From contig NZ_JAVJSX010000033.1 of the NCBI RefSeq assembly GCF_040219215.1, positions 95,753 through 159,752 on the forward strand: a stretch of 64,000 nucleotides of DNA, in the 5' to 3' direction. The notes under the pieces are model-generated. The model saw only the letters and a program-made list of their open reading frames with translations. It had not been told where the DNA came from and did not search any database. The stretch's first letter is position 1. Each line of letters starts with the position of its first letter. A program made the position numbers and the translations under genes. This document shows positions 26,495-34,592 of the stretch, one piece after another. Source of the stretch: Thalassobaculum_A sp040219215. Lineage in GTDB: Bacteria; Pseudomonadota; Alphaproteobacteria; Thalassobaculales; Thalassobaculaceae.

Positions 26495-27331
26495 ATGCCC
26501 GCCCGTGACATCGACCACATCGTCGTCATGACCGGCGACCTCGAATCCGCACGCGCCGGCTGGGAGCAACTCGGGTTTACGACGACACCGCGAGCCGTCC
26601 ACCCGTTCGGCACGGCCAACAGCCTGATTCAGTTCCAGGGCAACTTCGTCGAGCTGCTGGAGATCGACGATCCGGCGCGGATCCCCCCGACGGCCGACGG
26701 GTTCTTCAGCTTCGCCGACCACAACCGCGCGTTCCTGAAGGCCAGCGGCGAAGGCGCCTCGATGCTGGTCCTGAACAGCAACGACCGGGATGCCGACCGC
26801 GCCGGGTGGATCGATCTGGGCCTGCGCAGCTACGAGCCGGTCGATTTCGAGCGCAAGGCGCAACTGCCGGACGGCAGCGAAACACGAGTGGCATTCTCGT
26901 TGGCGTTTACCGGCGATCCGGCCTTGGCGGGCCTCGGCTTCTTCGTGTGCCAGCAGCACACGCCGGAGGCCTTCTGGAAACCTGCGTACCAGCAGCACCG
27001 CAATGGTGCGAACCGGATCACGGCCGTCACCCTGGGGGCACCGGATCCCGATTCGGCGCGGCCATTTCTTGAGGGATACTCAGGAGGCACCGCCGCCGAG
27101 ACAGATCCTGATGGCAGCTACGCCGTAGCCTTGCACCGGGACCGGATCGACGTCGTGCCCGGCAGCCCGCCCGCGATGCCGGCGATGGAGATCGCGGTGG
27201 CCGACATCGAGGCGGCGGCGGCCTTGATTCCGGGGGCCTGGCGCGACGGCGATGCCGTGATCATCGCGCCGGAGATCACCAATGGCGTCACCGTGCGCCT
27301 GGTACAGCAATCCGGTACCACCAGCCGATGA
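26495..27331 (+). CDS. VOC / glyoxalase-like domain protein
   Basis: The 278-residue protein starts at the ATG at 26495 after GGGGAGGA. It begins ARDIDHIVVMTGDLESARAGWEQLGFTTTPRAVHPFGTANSLIQF, the typical first VOC module with its metal-ligand histidine and FVELLEI. It resembles the glyoxalase_3 type with two modules. Such proteins include metal-dependent lyases and dioxygenases; no substrate can be read. The stop overlaps the MFS transporter start (ATGA), so the transporter may move its substrate or product. Confidence 0.82.
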   Translation: MPARDIDHIVVMTGDLESARAGWEQLGFTTTPRAVHPFGTANSLIQFQGNFVELLEIDDPARIPPTADGFFSFADHNRAFLKASGEGASMLVLNSNDRDADRAGWIDLGLRSYEPVDFERKAQLPDGSETRVAFSLAFTGDPALAGLGFFVCQQHTPEAFWKPAYQQHRNGANRITAVTLGAPDPDSARPFLEGYSGGTAAETDPDGSYAVALHRDRIDVVPGSPPAMPAMEIAVADIEAAAALIPGAWRDGDAVIIAPEITNGVTVRLVQQSGTTSR

Positions 27332-28599
27332 CCGCCGACGCACAGACAGCCGACGCGGCGGCGCCCAGCATCCCGAGGCTGCTGGTCATCGTGTTCCTGC
27401 CGTTTGCCGGCGGCTATTTCCTGTCCTATCTGTTCCGCTCGATCAACGCGGTGATCGCGCCGCAGCTGACCGCCGAGGTGGGGCTGACCGCCGCCGATCT
27501 CGGTTTGCTGACCAGTTGCTACTTCCTGGCATTCGCCAGCTTCCAGCTGCCGCTCGGCGTGCTGCTCGACCGCTACGGTCCACGGCGCGTGCAGTCGGTG
27601 CTGTTGCTGTCCGCCGCCATCGGGGCGCTGCTGTTCGCCATCGGCGGTTCATTGGCTGAATTGGCGATCGCCCGTGCGCTGATCGGACTCGGGGCGGCCG
27701 GCGGCCTGATGTCGTCGTTCAAGGCAATCACCCTGTGGTTCCCGAAGGAGCGTTGGCCGCTGATCAACGGATGCTTCCTGGCGATGGGCGGGCTCGGCGC
27801 AATCGCAGCCACCGCGCCGCTGGAGGAAGCTCTGGAGGTCACGGACTGGCGGGGCGTGTTCCTGATCCTGGCGGCCGTCACCGTGGCGGTTGCCGCGGTC
27901 ATCCGGTTCGTCGTTCCGGAGCGTGCCGCCCATGGCGTCGCCGGCGGCACCCTGCAGGAGCAGATCGCCGGGTTCAAAACCGTGTTCGTCGACCGACTGT
28001 TCTGGCGGGTGGCGCCGCTGACCATCACCACGATGACCGCCAATCTGGCGATCCAGGGCCTGTGGGCCGGTCCCTGGCTGCGCGACGTCGCCGGGCTGGA
28101 CCGTCACGGAGTCGCCGGCTACCTGCTCGCCATTGCCACCTCGATGACAATCGGCTTCGTCGCATCCGGCGCGCTGGCTGATGTCTGCGGCCGGCGCGGC
28201 ATTGGCCTGATCCCGGTAATCGGCTGGATGGCCGGGTCGTTCATCCTGACCCAGGCGGTGATCACCTTCGAGTTGATGCCGACGGCAATGATGCCCTGGC
28301 TGGCTTTCGGACTGCTCGCCAACGGAGCGGCATTGGTCTATCCGCTGCTGAACCGGCACTTCGCGATCTCGCTGGCCGGGCGGGCCTCGACCGGTCTGAA
28401 CATGCTGGCGTTCTTCGGGGCGTTCGCCGGTCAATACCTGTTGGGCGCGGCGATCGACCTGTGGCCGCTCGCCGAGTCCGGCGGCTATCGTCCTGAAGCC
28501 TATCGCTGGGCGTTCGGCGGATTGCTGGCCCTGCAGTGTACCAGTCTGCTGTGGTACTTCCTTCCCGGACGCACCTCGGAACCGGAGACTGCCCGTTGA
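27328..28599 (+). CDS. MFS transporter
   Basis: The 423-residue protein has twelve predicted spans. MFS motif A-like LPLGVLLDRYGPRRVQSVLLL lies between spans 2 and 3, and IALPVIGWMAGSF-like repeats fall in the second half. It opens LVIVFLPFAGGYFLSYLFRSINAVIAPQLTAEVGLTAADLGLL, as in the NNP/ACS-type subgroup. It is coupled to the glyoxalase-like gene upstream and the small protein gene downstream. The substrate is unknown. Confidence 0.9.
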   Translation: MTADAQTADAAAPSIPRLLVIVFLPFAGGYFLSYLFRSINAVIAPQLTAEVGLTAADLGLLTSCYFLAFASFQLPLGVLLDRYGPRRVQSVLLLSAAIGALLFAIGGSLAELAIARALIGLGAAGGLMSSFKAITLWFPKERWPLINGCFLAMGGLGAIAATAPLEEALEVTDWRGVFLILAAVTVAVAAVIRFVVPERAAHGVAGGTLQEQIAGFKTVFVDRLFWRVAPLTITTMTANLAIQGLWAGPWLRDVAGLDRHGVAGYLLAIATSMTIGFVASGALADVCGRRGIGLIPVIGWMAGSFILTQAVITFELMPTAMMPWLAFGLLANGAALVYPLLNRHFAISLAGRASTGLNMLAFFGAFAGQYLLGAAIDLWPLAESGGYRPEAYRWAFGGLLALQCTSLLWYFLPGRTSEPETAR

Positions 28600-28913
28600 G
28601 CCGCGACGTCAAGACCGAGGCCTTTGCCATGGCCTCCTTCGTCCTGTTGGTGAACACCCTGCGCACCCTGGTGCGCAAGGGATTGCTGGAGCGTGCGGAA
28701 GCGGTCGAGATGGTGGACGAGGCACGCCGCCAGCTCGACCAGCTGATTGCGGCCAACCGGACCGATCGCACAGTGATGCTCGAGCGCGAGCTCCTGGACT
28801 ACGAAGCAATCTTCCGCGATATCGACGACCGGGCGGCCGAGGACCTGCTGCGCACCCTGCGCGACGCGTTGGACCGGATCATGGATGAGGGCGACGAACC
28901 GGTGGATGTCTGA
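28596..28913 (+). CDS. Small helical protein of unknown function
   Basis: The 105-residue product starts at a TTG (28596) that overlaps the MFS stop and has GGAG eight bases upstream. An ATG at 28629 giving 94 residues is the alternative. The protein is rich in charged helices (LLERAEAVEMVDEARRQLDQLI, MLERELLDYEAIFRDIDDRAAEDLLRTLRDALDRIMDEG) and soluble, with no family I recognise. It is the third gene of the glyoxalase-MFS unit. Confidence 0.6.
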   Translation: MSRDVKTEAFAMASFVLLVNTLRTLVRKGLLERAEAVEMVDEARRQLDQLIAANRTDRTVMLERELLDYEAIFRDIDDRAAEDLLRTLRDALDRIMDEGDEPVDV

Positions 28914-28919
28914 ACGGCC

Positions 28920-29720
28920 CTATCCGGGTCCGATCACCAACTCGGCACGCTCCTCCACGAGTTCAAAGCCCATAGCCTCATAACTGCGGCACGCGGCCCG
29001 GTTTTCCGCCGTGGCTCCAAGGGTCGCCAGACGAATGCCGTCGGCTGCCAGGGCCGACAGCAACGCGCCCATGACAATCCGAGCCAGGCCCTGCCCGCGG
29101 CGCTCCGGAACCGTCACGAAGTTTCCGAGATTGGCGATCGACAGGCCTGCATGCCGGGCAATCACGCCGCCGCAGGCTACCAGACGGCCGTTGTCGAAGA
29201 GTCCGACCAGCAGGTCGTCCAGCATCCAGCGCGAGAAGATCGTCGCCGGGTGATGCGTCCGATAGAATGCCACGATGGCTTCATAGTCCGCCTCGCCCAA
29301 GCGCCGGCAGCGCCGATCGGGCGGCGGCTGTTCAGCGACCGGTCGCAGGTAGTAGCGGATGCTCTGATCGGCAACCACCCGCTGGCCGCACAGGGCGACG
29401 ATTGGTTCCCGCAGCGGCTCCGCCACGTGCAACTCGGCGCGCCGGCCCACCGAACAGGCCAGGACCAGTTCGTGTGCGTCCAGGCTGCCCACGATGGTTC
29501 GAACGGTCACGTCGTCGAAGTCGATGCCCAGGACCACGCCCGCGCCACCCCGGCCGATCAGAACCGTCCGGCTGCGATCCCCACCGCTGACGGCCGCCAG
29601 ACCCGCCTCCAGGTACAGCCGGAACACCGGATTCCCGGCAATCAGGTGGCGGACCGCTTGGCGTTCGCGCTCCGACAGGTCTGCCAACTGCCGGAATCCG
29701 TCAGGAGAGTCGGCGACCAT
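28920..29720 (-). CDS. GNAT-family acetyltransferase with N-terminal extension
   Basis: The 266-residue protein starts at the ATG at 29720 after AAAGGGGGG. Residues about 150-265 form the GNAT domain, with NLGNFVTVPERRGQGLARIVMGALLSALAADG as strand 4 plus the acetyl-CoA loop. The first 140 residues are of the kind found in two-domain GNAT proteins. The substrate is unknown. It converges with the small helical protein gene (6 bases between stops) and is divergent from the aminotransferase. Confidence 0.8.
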   Translation of the reverse strand: MVADSPDGFRQLADLSERERQAVRHLIAGNPVFRLYLEAGLAAVSGGDRSRTVLIGRGGAGVVLGIDFDDVTVRTIVGSLDAHELVLACSVGRRAELHVAEPLREPIVALCGQRVVADQSIRYYLRPVAEQPPPDRRCRRLGEADYEAIVAFYRTHHPATIFSRWMLDDLLVGLFDNGRLVACGGVIARHAGLSIANLGNFVTVPERRGQGLARIVMGALLSALAADGIRLATLGATAENRAACRSYEAMGFELVEERAELVIGPG

Positions 29721-29799
29721 CCATGGCCCCCCTTTCGCCGAAAAATAGGCGTGATAAGGTCGCCGCCTGACACACCGTACCCCGTTCCGGGAGAACACC

Positions 29800-31182
29800 A
29801 TGAGCTTCCAGCCGAACTCTCCGGCGGCGCGCGACGTCGCCTATGTCCTGCACCCATACACCAACGCCAACGCCCACGAGGAACAGGGCCCGATGATCAT
29901 CGAGCGTGGCGAGGGCGTCTATGTCTATGACGACGCCGGCAAGCCGTACATCGAGGCGATGGCCGGGTTGTGGTGCGCGTCGCTCGGCTTCAGCGAAAGC
30001 CGGCTGGTCAAGGCCGCGACCGACCAGATGAACAAGCTGCCCTACTACCACACCTTCGCGCACAAGGCGCATTTGCCGGGCATCGACCTGGCCGAGCGGC
30101 TGATCAAGCTGGCACCGGTGCCGATGTCGAAGGTGTTCTTCTGCGGCTCGGGCTCCGAAGCCAACGACACCGCGATCAAGCTGGTCTGGTACTACAACAA
30201 TGCCCGCGGCCGTCATGCCAAGAAGAAGTTCATCAGCCGCATGAAGGGCTATCACGGCGTCACCATCGCGTCGGCCAGCCTGACCGGCACCCCGGTGAAC
30301 CACCCGGGCTTCGACCTGCCGCTCGCCGGATTCAAGCACACGTCAAACCCGCACTACTATCGTTTCGGCCAGGAAGGCGAGACCGAGGAACAGTTCGCCA
30401 CCCGCATGGCGAACGACCTGGAGCAGATGATCCTCGACGAAGGTCCGGAGACGGTCGCCGCCTTCATCGCCGAGCCGATCATGGGCGCCGGAGGCGTGAT
30501 CGTGCCGCCTAAGACCTATTACGAGAAGGTCCAGGCGGTCCTGAAGAAGTACGACGTGCTGATGATCGCGGACGAGGTGATCTGCGGTTTCGGGCGCACC
30601 GGGAATTTCTGGGGCTGCGAAACCATGGGCATCAAGCCGGACATCCTGACCTGCGCCAAGGCGCTGTCGTCCAGCTACCTGCCGATCTCGGCGGTGATGA
30701 TCAGCGACGACGTCTACCAGCCGATCGCCCAGGCCAGCGCCGACCTCGGCGTCCTCGGCCACGGCTACACCTATTCGGCCCACCCGGTGTGCGCGGCGGT
30801 GGCGCTGGAGACCCTGAAGATCTACGAGGAGCGCGACATTGTCGGCCATGTCCAGGCCGTCAGCCCGCACTTCCAGAAGCGCCTGCACGCGCTTATCGAC
30901 CATCCTCTGATCGGCGAGACCCGCGGCCGCGGCCTGATCGGCGCGGTTGAGATCGTCGCCGACAAGGCCACCAAGAAGCCGTTCGACCCGAAGGCCGGCG
31001 CCGGGGCGCTGGTCAACAAGGCGGCGACCGAGCACGGACTGATCGTCCGCGCCATCGGCGACAACATCGCCTTCACGCCGCCGCTGATCATCAACGACAG
31101 CCAGATCGACGAGTTGTTCGACAAGATGGTCAAGGCGCTTGACGACGGTCAGGCGGCCCTGCAGAAGGCGAAGGCGGCATAA
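29800..31182 (+). CDS. Class III PLP-dependent aminotransferase
   Basis: The 460-residue enzyme is of the omega-amino-acid:pyruvate type. It shows VFFCGSGSEANDTAIKL (phosphate cup, about residues 112-128), YHGVTIASASLTG, the cofactor Asp258 in MIADEVICGFGRTG and the Schiff-base Lys287 in LTCAKALSSSYLPISA. It would transfer an amino group from a terminal amine (beta-alanine, taurine, GABA or putrescine are the usual choices) to pyruvate or a similar acceptor. GGGAG precedes the ATG. The fold class is certain, the substrate is not. Confidence 0.9.
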   Translation: MSFQPNSPAARDVAYVLHPYTNANAHEEQGPMIIERGEGVYVYDDAGKPYIEAMAGLWCASLGFSESRLVKAATDQMNKLPYYHTFAHKAHLPGIDLAERLIKLAPVPMSKVFFCGSGSEANDTAIKLVWYYNNARGRHAKKKFISRMKGYHGVTIASASLTGTPVNHPGFDLPLAGFKHTSNPHYYRFGQEGETEEQFATRMANDLEQMILDEGPETVAAFIAEPIMGAGGVIVPPKTYYEKVQAVLKKYDVLMIADEVICGFGRTGNFWGCETMGIKPDILTCAKALSSSYLPISAVMISDDVYQPIAQASADLGVLGHGYTYSAHPVCAAVALETLKIYEERDIVGHVQAVSPHFQKRLHALIDHPLIGETRGRGLIGAVEIVADKATKKPFDPKAGAGALVNKAATEHGLIVRAIGDNIAFTPPLIINDSQIDELFDKMVKALDDGQAALQKAKAA

Positions 31183-31212
31183 GGCCTCGCCTTATATTGT
31201 TGGTAACGCATT

Positions 31213-31237
31213 GAAGGGGGCCCGCCGGGCCCCCTTC
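31213..31237 (+). terminator. Strong GC hairpin after the aminotransferase gene
   Basis: GAAGGGGGCCC and GGGCCCCCTTC form a perfect eleven-pair stem around a three-base loop, 30 bases after the aminotransferase stop. No U-run follows, so it may be a weak or Rho-assisted terminator, or a 3'-end stabiliser. Confidence 0.6.
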
Positions 31238-31275
31238 GCCGTCCTGCCTCAGGCGCCAGCTCCAGGAGTTTCGCC

Positions 31276-32277
31276 ATGCCGCCGGTGATCGACGCCCACG
31301 CGCACTTCTTGCCCGAGTCCCTGGTGTCCGCCCTGCGGTCGCGCAGCGACGCCCCGGACATCCGCCGTGAGCCCGATGGCGGGGAGAGCTTCGGCATCTA
31401 CCGCACCCGCATGCCCTACGGCCGGACCTACGACGCGCTGGACGCCCGTTTGTCGCGGATGGAGGAACTGGGCGTCGATCGGCAGATCCTGTCGCTGCCC
31501 GGGCTGTTCGGCATCGACTCCCGCCCCGCGCCTCAGGCGTTGCCTCTGGTTCGGGCATTCAATGACGGCATCGCCGACCTGGTTCGACGGCATCCGGAGC
31601 GGTTCTCCGGCATTGCCGCCCTGCCCTTGGCCGATCTGCATGTCGCGCAGGAGGAGTACCGGCGGGTGCGCGGCGACCTCGGACTGTCCGGCATGATCCT
31701 GCCGGGCGACGCCTTCGTCAGCGTCGCGGCCGCAGAGCGGGTGCGCCCGCTGTTCGAGCTTGCCGCCACAATCGGCGGCCTGGTGTTCGTGCATCCGGGG
31801 CCCCTGCCCAACGGGACCGGCAGCGCGGTCGACGCGCCGGCGCCGCACACCGACAGCGTGGTGCACCGCCGGGTAACCGTCGATATCCAGAACCGCATGA
31901 CCGAGGTGATGGTGACGCTCGCCCTCACCGACTTCCTGGCGCCCTATCCGAGCGTACCGGTCCAGGTCGCCAACCTCGGCGGCAGCCTGCCGTTCGTGAT
32001 CGAGCGGATGGACCATGTCTACGCGCTCCGGCATCCGGAAGCGCCGCCGCCATCCCTCAGCCTGCGCTCGCTCTATGTCGACGCCGCCTCGCTCGGTCCC
32101 CGGGCGATCGCGCTCGCCGCCGAAGTCTATGGCGCCGACCGGGTGCTGTTCGGCAGCGACTACCCCGTCTTCGACGATGGCCGGTGCCTGGATGCGGTTC
32201 GGCGGTCTAAATTGTCACCAGACGAACGGGCGCTGATCGCCGGCGGGAACGCCGCAGCGATGCTGGCGCGCACCTGA
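31276..32277 (+). CDS. Amidohydrolase of the ACMSD-like family (amidohydrolase 2)
   Basis: The 333-residue TIM-barrel enzyme begins MPPVIDAHAHFLP (HxH metal ligands at about 8-10), then has LVFVHPGPLP (third histidine), and FGSDYPVFDDGR near the C-terminus with the catalytic Asp. This is the pattern of ACMSD and related aromatic or semialdehyde acid decarboxylases and hydrolases. AGGAG precedes the ATG. It lies 93 bases after the aminotransferase gene, beyond the hairpin, so cotranscription is doubtful. Confidence 0.85.
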   Translation: MPPVIDAHAHFLPESLVSALRSRSDAPDIRREPDGGESFGIYRTRMPYGRTYDALDARLSRMEELGVDRQILSLPGLFGIDSRPAPQALPLVRAFNDGIADLVRRHPERFSGIAALPLADLHVAQEEYRRVRGDLGLSGMILPGDAFVSVAAAERVRPLFELAATIGGLVFVHPGPLPNGTGSAVDAPAPHTDSVVHRRVTVDIQNRMTEVMVTLALTDFLAPYPSVPVQVANLGGSLPFVIERMDHVYALRHPEAPPPSLSLRSLYVDAASLGPRAIALAAEVYGADRVLFGSDYPVFDDGRCLDAVRRSKLSPDERALIAGGNAAAMLART

Positions 32278-32296
32278 GCGCCCCGCACTGCACGGG

Positions 32297-32326
32297 CCAC
32301 GGTGTGTCTTTCTCATCACACCGTGG
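32297..32326 (+). terminator. Ten-pair hairpin after the amidohydrolase gene
   Basis: CCACGGTGTG and CACACCGTGG are perfect complements around a ten-base loop, 19 bases after the amidohydrolase stop. There is no U-run. It marks the end of that transcript or the 5' end of the structured leader that follows. Confidence 0.55.
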
Positions 32327-32383
32327 TCGGCCCAGCATCCAGCCCGCTCTTCTTCAGTCGACATCCCGCTAAGGTTGTGACAG

Positions 32384-32439
32384 TTTCACTTCCCTGCCGA
32401 GCAAGCTGCTAGACGCTCGGCAGCAGTGAAAGGATTCAC
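32384..32439 (+). promoter_or_regulatory. Long hairpin with alternative pairing ahead of a leader-peptide frame
   Basis: TTTCACT (32384-32390) pairs with AGTGAAA (32425-32431), and CTGCCGAGC (32394-32402) pairs with GCTCGGCAG (32415-32423). This makes a 16-pair stem with a small internal loop. The AGTGAAA arm runs into the AAAGGA ribosome site of the leader frame. Alternatively GTGAA (32426-32430) pairs with TTCAC (32435-32439), with AGGA in the loop. The two folds exclude each other, as expected of a regulatory switch. Pairing was checked by hand; the function is inferred. Confidence 0.65.
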
Positions 32440-32440
32440 G

Positions 32441-32482
32441 ATGTCTCAAATCTGGTTCCCGATTCTCGGCCGAATGGCCTGA
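32441..32482 (+). CDS. Putative 13-residue leader peptide ahead of the ABC exporter
   Basis: A frame of 13 codons (MSQIWFPILGRMA) starts at the ATG at 32441, eight bases or so after AAAGGA, and stops at TGA 32480-32482. The stop is followed directly by the self-complementary GGCGCCGGCGCC. The peptide is short, hydrophobic and has no repeated amino acid of a biosynthetic type. A small-molecule-induced stall is therefore more plausible than amino-acid attenuation. No homologue is known to me. Confidence 0.5.
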   Translation: MSQIWFPILGRMA

Positions 32483-32534
32483 GGCGCCGGCGCCTGACTT
32501 GCGACGCGGACTGCGCGGCTGACCCCGCCTGACC

Positions 32535-32607
32535 CGCTTCGCCCAAGCACGCGACCGGCGATGTCCCGAGTGGACACCCCGATTTCCTGCGTGTGTGGAG
32601 CGAAGCG
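32535..32607 (+). promoter_or_regulatory. Start-site-sequestering pairing before the ABC exporter gene
   Basis: CGCTTCGC at 32535-32542 is an exact complement of GCGAAGCG at 32600-32607, the eight bases directly before the exporter ATG and touching its GGAG ribosome site. A small stem (GTCC/GGAC, near 32555-32570) can fold between. This would hide the start in the default state. Together with the leader frame it resembles translational attenuation. Confidence 0.5.
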
Positions 32608-34458
32608 ATGGTTCGCTGGATCGAACAACTCATAAACCCTTTCGGATCGGACCGGCTGGACCAGCCTCGGGGCACCCTCGGTGCGTTCTTCTGGCGATAT
32701 GTCTCGCAGGCATGGGGCCTGCTGGCGATCGCCATGACGACGGCGGCGCTCATCGCCGTCATCAACACCGCGCTGTTCGTCTATGTCGGCGTGCTGATCG
32801 ACCGCACGCAGCAGGCCGCGAGCCCGGCGGCGTTCTTCACCGAGAACGCCGACCTGCTGCTGTGGATGTTGTTCCTGCTGGCGGCGGCGCCGGCCCTCGA
32901 CGTCGTGCACGTGGTCCTGACCAACCAAGCGGTGGTGCCTGCGTTCACCAACCTGATCCGTTGGCAGAACCACCGCTACGTCCTGCGCCAGAGCCTGTCG
33001 TTCTACCAGAACGACTTCGCCGGGCGCATCGCCAACAAGGTGATGCAGGCCGGGCTGGCGCTGCGGCGGGCCGTCCTCGATGTGATCAACGCGGTCTGGT
33101 ATGTCACGGTCTTCGTGTTCAGCGCGCTCGTGGTTCTGGCGGAGGCCGATTGGCGGCTGGCACTGCCGGTGGTCGGCTGGCTGGTCGCCTATGGCTTTGC
33201 CCTGCACTACTTCATCCCACGCGTCAAAGTTCGTTCGGCCGCATCGTCCGAGGCGTATTCCCGGCTGCTCGGCCGGGTGGTCGACAGCTACACCAACATC
33301 CTGACCGTCAAGCTGTTCAGCCACGCCAGCCGCGAGGATGACTACGCCCGCGCCGGCATCGCCGAGCAGAACGAGCGGACCGCCGACCTGATGCGGTCGA
33401 TGAGCGGCATCAGCGCCACGGTCGGCATTCTCGCCGCCGTCCTTCTGGGCGGCACGGCGGCTATGGCACTGTGGCTGTGGAGCCAGCAGGCCCTGACGGT
33501 CGGCGCGGTCGCGGCGGCCATCGGTCTCGCCATGCGGATCACCAACATGTCGCACTGGATCATGTTCGTGACCACCGGCGTGTCGGAGAACGTCGGCGTC
33601 GTCCAGGACAGCATCGGCGTCATCGCCCGGCCGCACGCGGTCGTCGACCGTCCGGAGGCTGCGGAGTTGCGCGTCGACCGGGGGGAGGTCCGCTACGAGG
33701 GGATCAGCTTCCACTACGGCGAGGGCACGCCGGTCATCGAGGACCTGTCGCTGACCATCGCGGCCGGCGAGAAGGTCGGGCTGGTCGGCCGATCCGGTGC
33801 CGGCAAGTCGACCCTGGTCCAGCTGCTGCTGCGGTTCCACGACCTGTCCGGTGGCCGGATCCTGATCGACGGCCAGGACATCGCCGGTGTGAGCCAGGAG
33901 AGCCTGCGTCACCAGATCGGCATGGTGACGCAGGACACCTCCCTGCTGCACCGCTCGGTGATCGACAACATCCGCTATGGTCATCCTACGGCCAGCATGG
34001 AGCAGGCGACTGACGCGGCCAGGCAGGCGCATGCCCATGATTTCATCGTGGAGCTGGAGGATGGCCGCGGCCGTCGGGGCTACGACGCCCAGGTTGGCGA
34101 ACGCGGGGTCATGCTGTCCGGCGGCCAGCGCCAGCGGGTGGCGATCGCCCGCGTCCTGCTGAAGAACGCGCCGATCCTGATCCTGGACGAGGCGACCTCG
34201 GCCCTCGACTCCGAGGTCGAGGCCGCGATCCAGGAGCAGCTGTTCAACCTGATGGCCGGCAAGACGGTGATCGCCATCGCCCATCGGCTGTCGACGATTG
34301 CGGCCATGGACCGGCTGGTGATCATGGATCGCGGCCGGATCGTCGAGCAGGGCTCGCACCGTGAACTGCTGCGGCGCGGCGGATTGTACGCCGACATGTG
34401 GAGCCGACAGGCCGGCGGCTTCCTGGCGAAGGACGACGCCACGGTCGCCGCCGAGTGA
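32608..34458 (+). CDS. ABC exporter, fused permease and ATPase (MsbA/multidrug type)
   Basis: The 616-residue protein has an N-terminal membrane domain (about residues 25-320, six spans) and a C-terminal ATPase. The ATPase has Walker A GRSGAGKST at 394-402, signature LSGGQ at 503-507, Walker B ILILDEATSALDSE near 520-533 and an H-loop in IAHRLSTI. It works as a homodimer that extrudes lipids, peptides or drugs. The ATG at 32608 is preferred over an in-frame GTG five codons upstream because GGAG is well placed. The long structured leader suggests inducible expression. Confidence 0.92.
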   Translation: MVRWIEQLINPFGSDRLDQPRGTLGAFFWRYVSQAWGLLAIAMTTAALIAVINTALFVYVGVLIDRTQQAASPAAFFTENADLLLWMLFLLAAAPALDVVHVVLTNQAVVPAFTNLIRWQNHRYVLRQSLSFYQNDFAGRIANKVMQAGLALRRAVLDVINAVWYVTVFVFSALVVLAEADWRLALPVVGWLVAYGFALHYFIPRVKVRSAASSEAYSRLLGRVVDSYTNILTVKLFSHASREDDYARAGIAEQNERTADLMRSMSGISATVGILAAVLLGGTAAMALWLWSQQALTVGAVAAAIGLAMRITNMSHWIMFVTTGVSENVGVVQDSIGVIARPHAVVDRPEAAELRVDRGEVRYEGISFHYGEGTPVIEDLSLTIAAGEKVGLVGRSGAGKSTLVQLLLRFHDLSGGRILIDGQDIAGVSQESLRHQIGMVTQDTSLLHRSVIDNIRYGHPTASMEQATDAARQAHAHDFIVELEDGRGRRGYDAQVGERGVMLSGGQRQRVAIARVLLKNAPILILDEATSALDSEVEAAIQEQLFNLMAGKTVIAIAHRLSTIAAMDRLVIMDRGRIVEQGSHRELLRRGGLYADMWSRQAGGFLAKDDATVAAE

Positions 34459-34470
34459 GGTGTGACCGGT

Positions 34471-34515
34471 GGATCCCGGATCAGCCCGGCTGTGGGCGGG
34501 TCTGACCCGGGATCC
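34471..34515 (+). terminator. Large imperfect hairpin after the ABC exporter gene
   Basis: GGATCCCGG (34471-34479) pairs with CCGGGATCC (34507-34515), and TCAG/CTGA continue the stem inward after a one-base mismatch. It lies 12 bases after the exporter stop. Dispersed palindromes of the form GGATCCCGG...CCGGGATC are common in GC-rich alphaproteobacteria. It may therefore be a terminator or a remnant of such a repeat. Confidence 0.5.
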
Positions 34516-34592
34516 ATTCGGAGCCGGCTGCGATTGACCATCGGCGGTCGAAACGGAACTATCGGACCACTTGCCGTGTTGGAGCGTCAGCC

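Noticed and set aside
26339..26998. A 220-codon N-terminal extension of the NupC-like frame
   Set aside because: It is antisense to the glyoxalase-like gene and non-transporter in composition. A good start with a ribosome site exists at 26338.
31213..31237. Treating the perfect hairpin after the aminotransferase as a certain Rho-independent terminator
   Set aside because: There is no U-run after the stem, so only a moderate-confidence terminator is listed.
32446..34359. A 637-codon open frame antisense to the ABC exporter
   Set aside because: Its product is rich in H, R, D and Q without domains, as expected from reading the complement of a GC-rich gene. The sense frame has every ABC motif.
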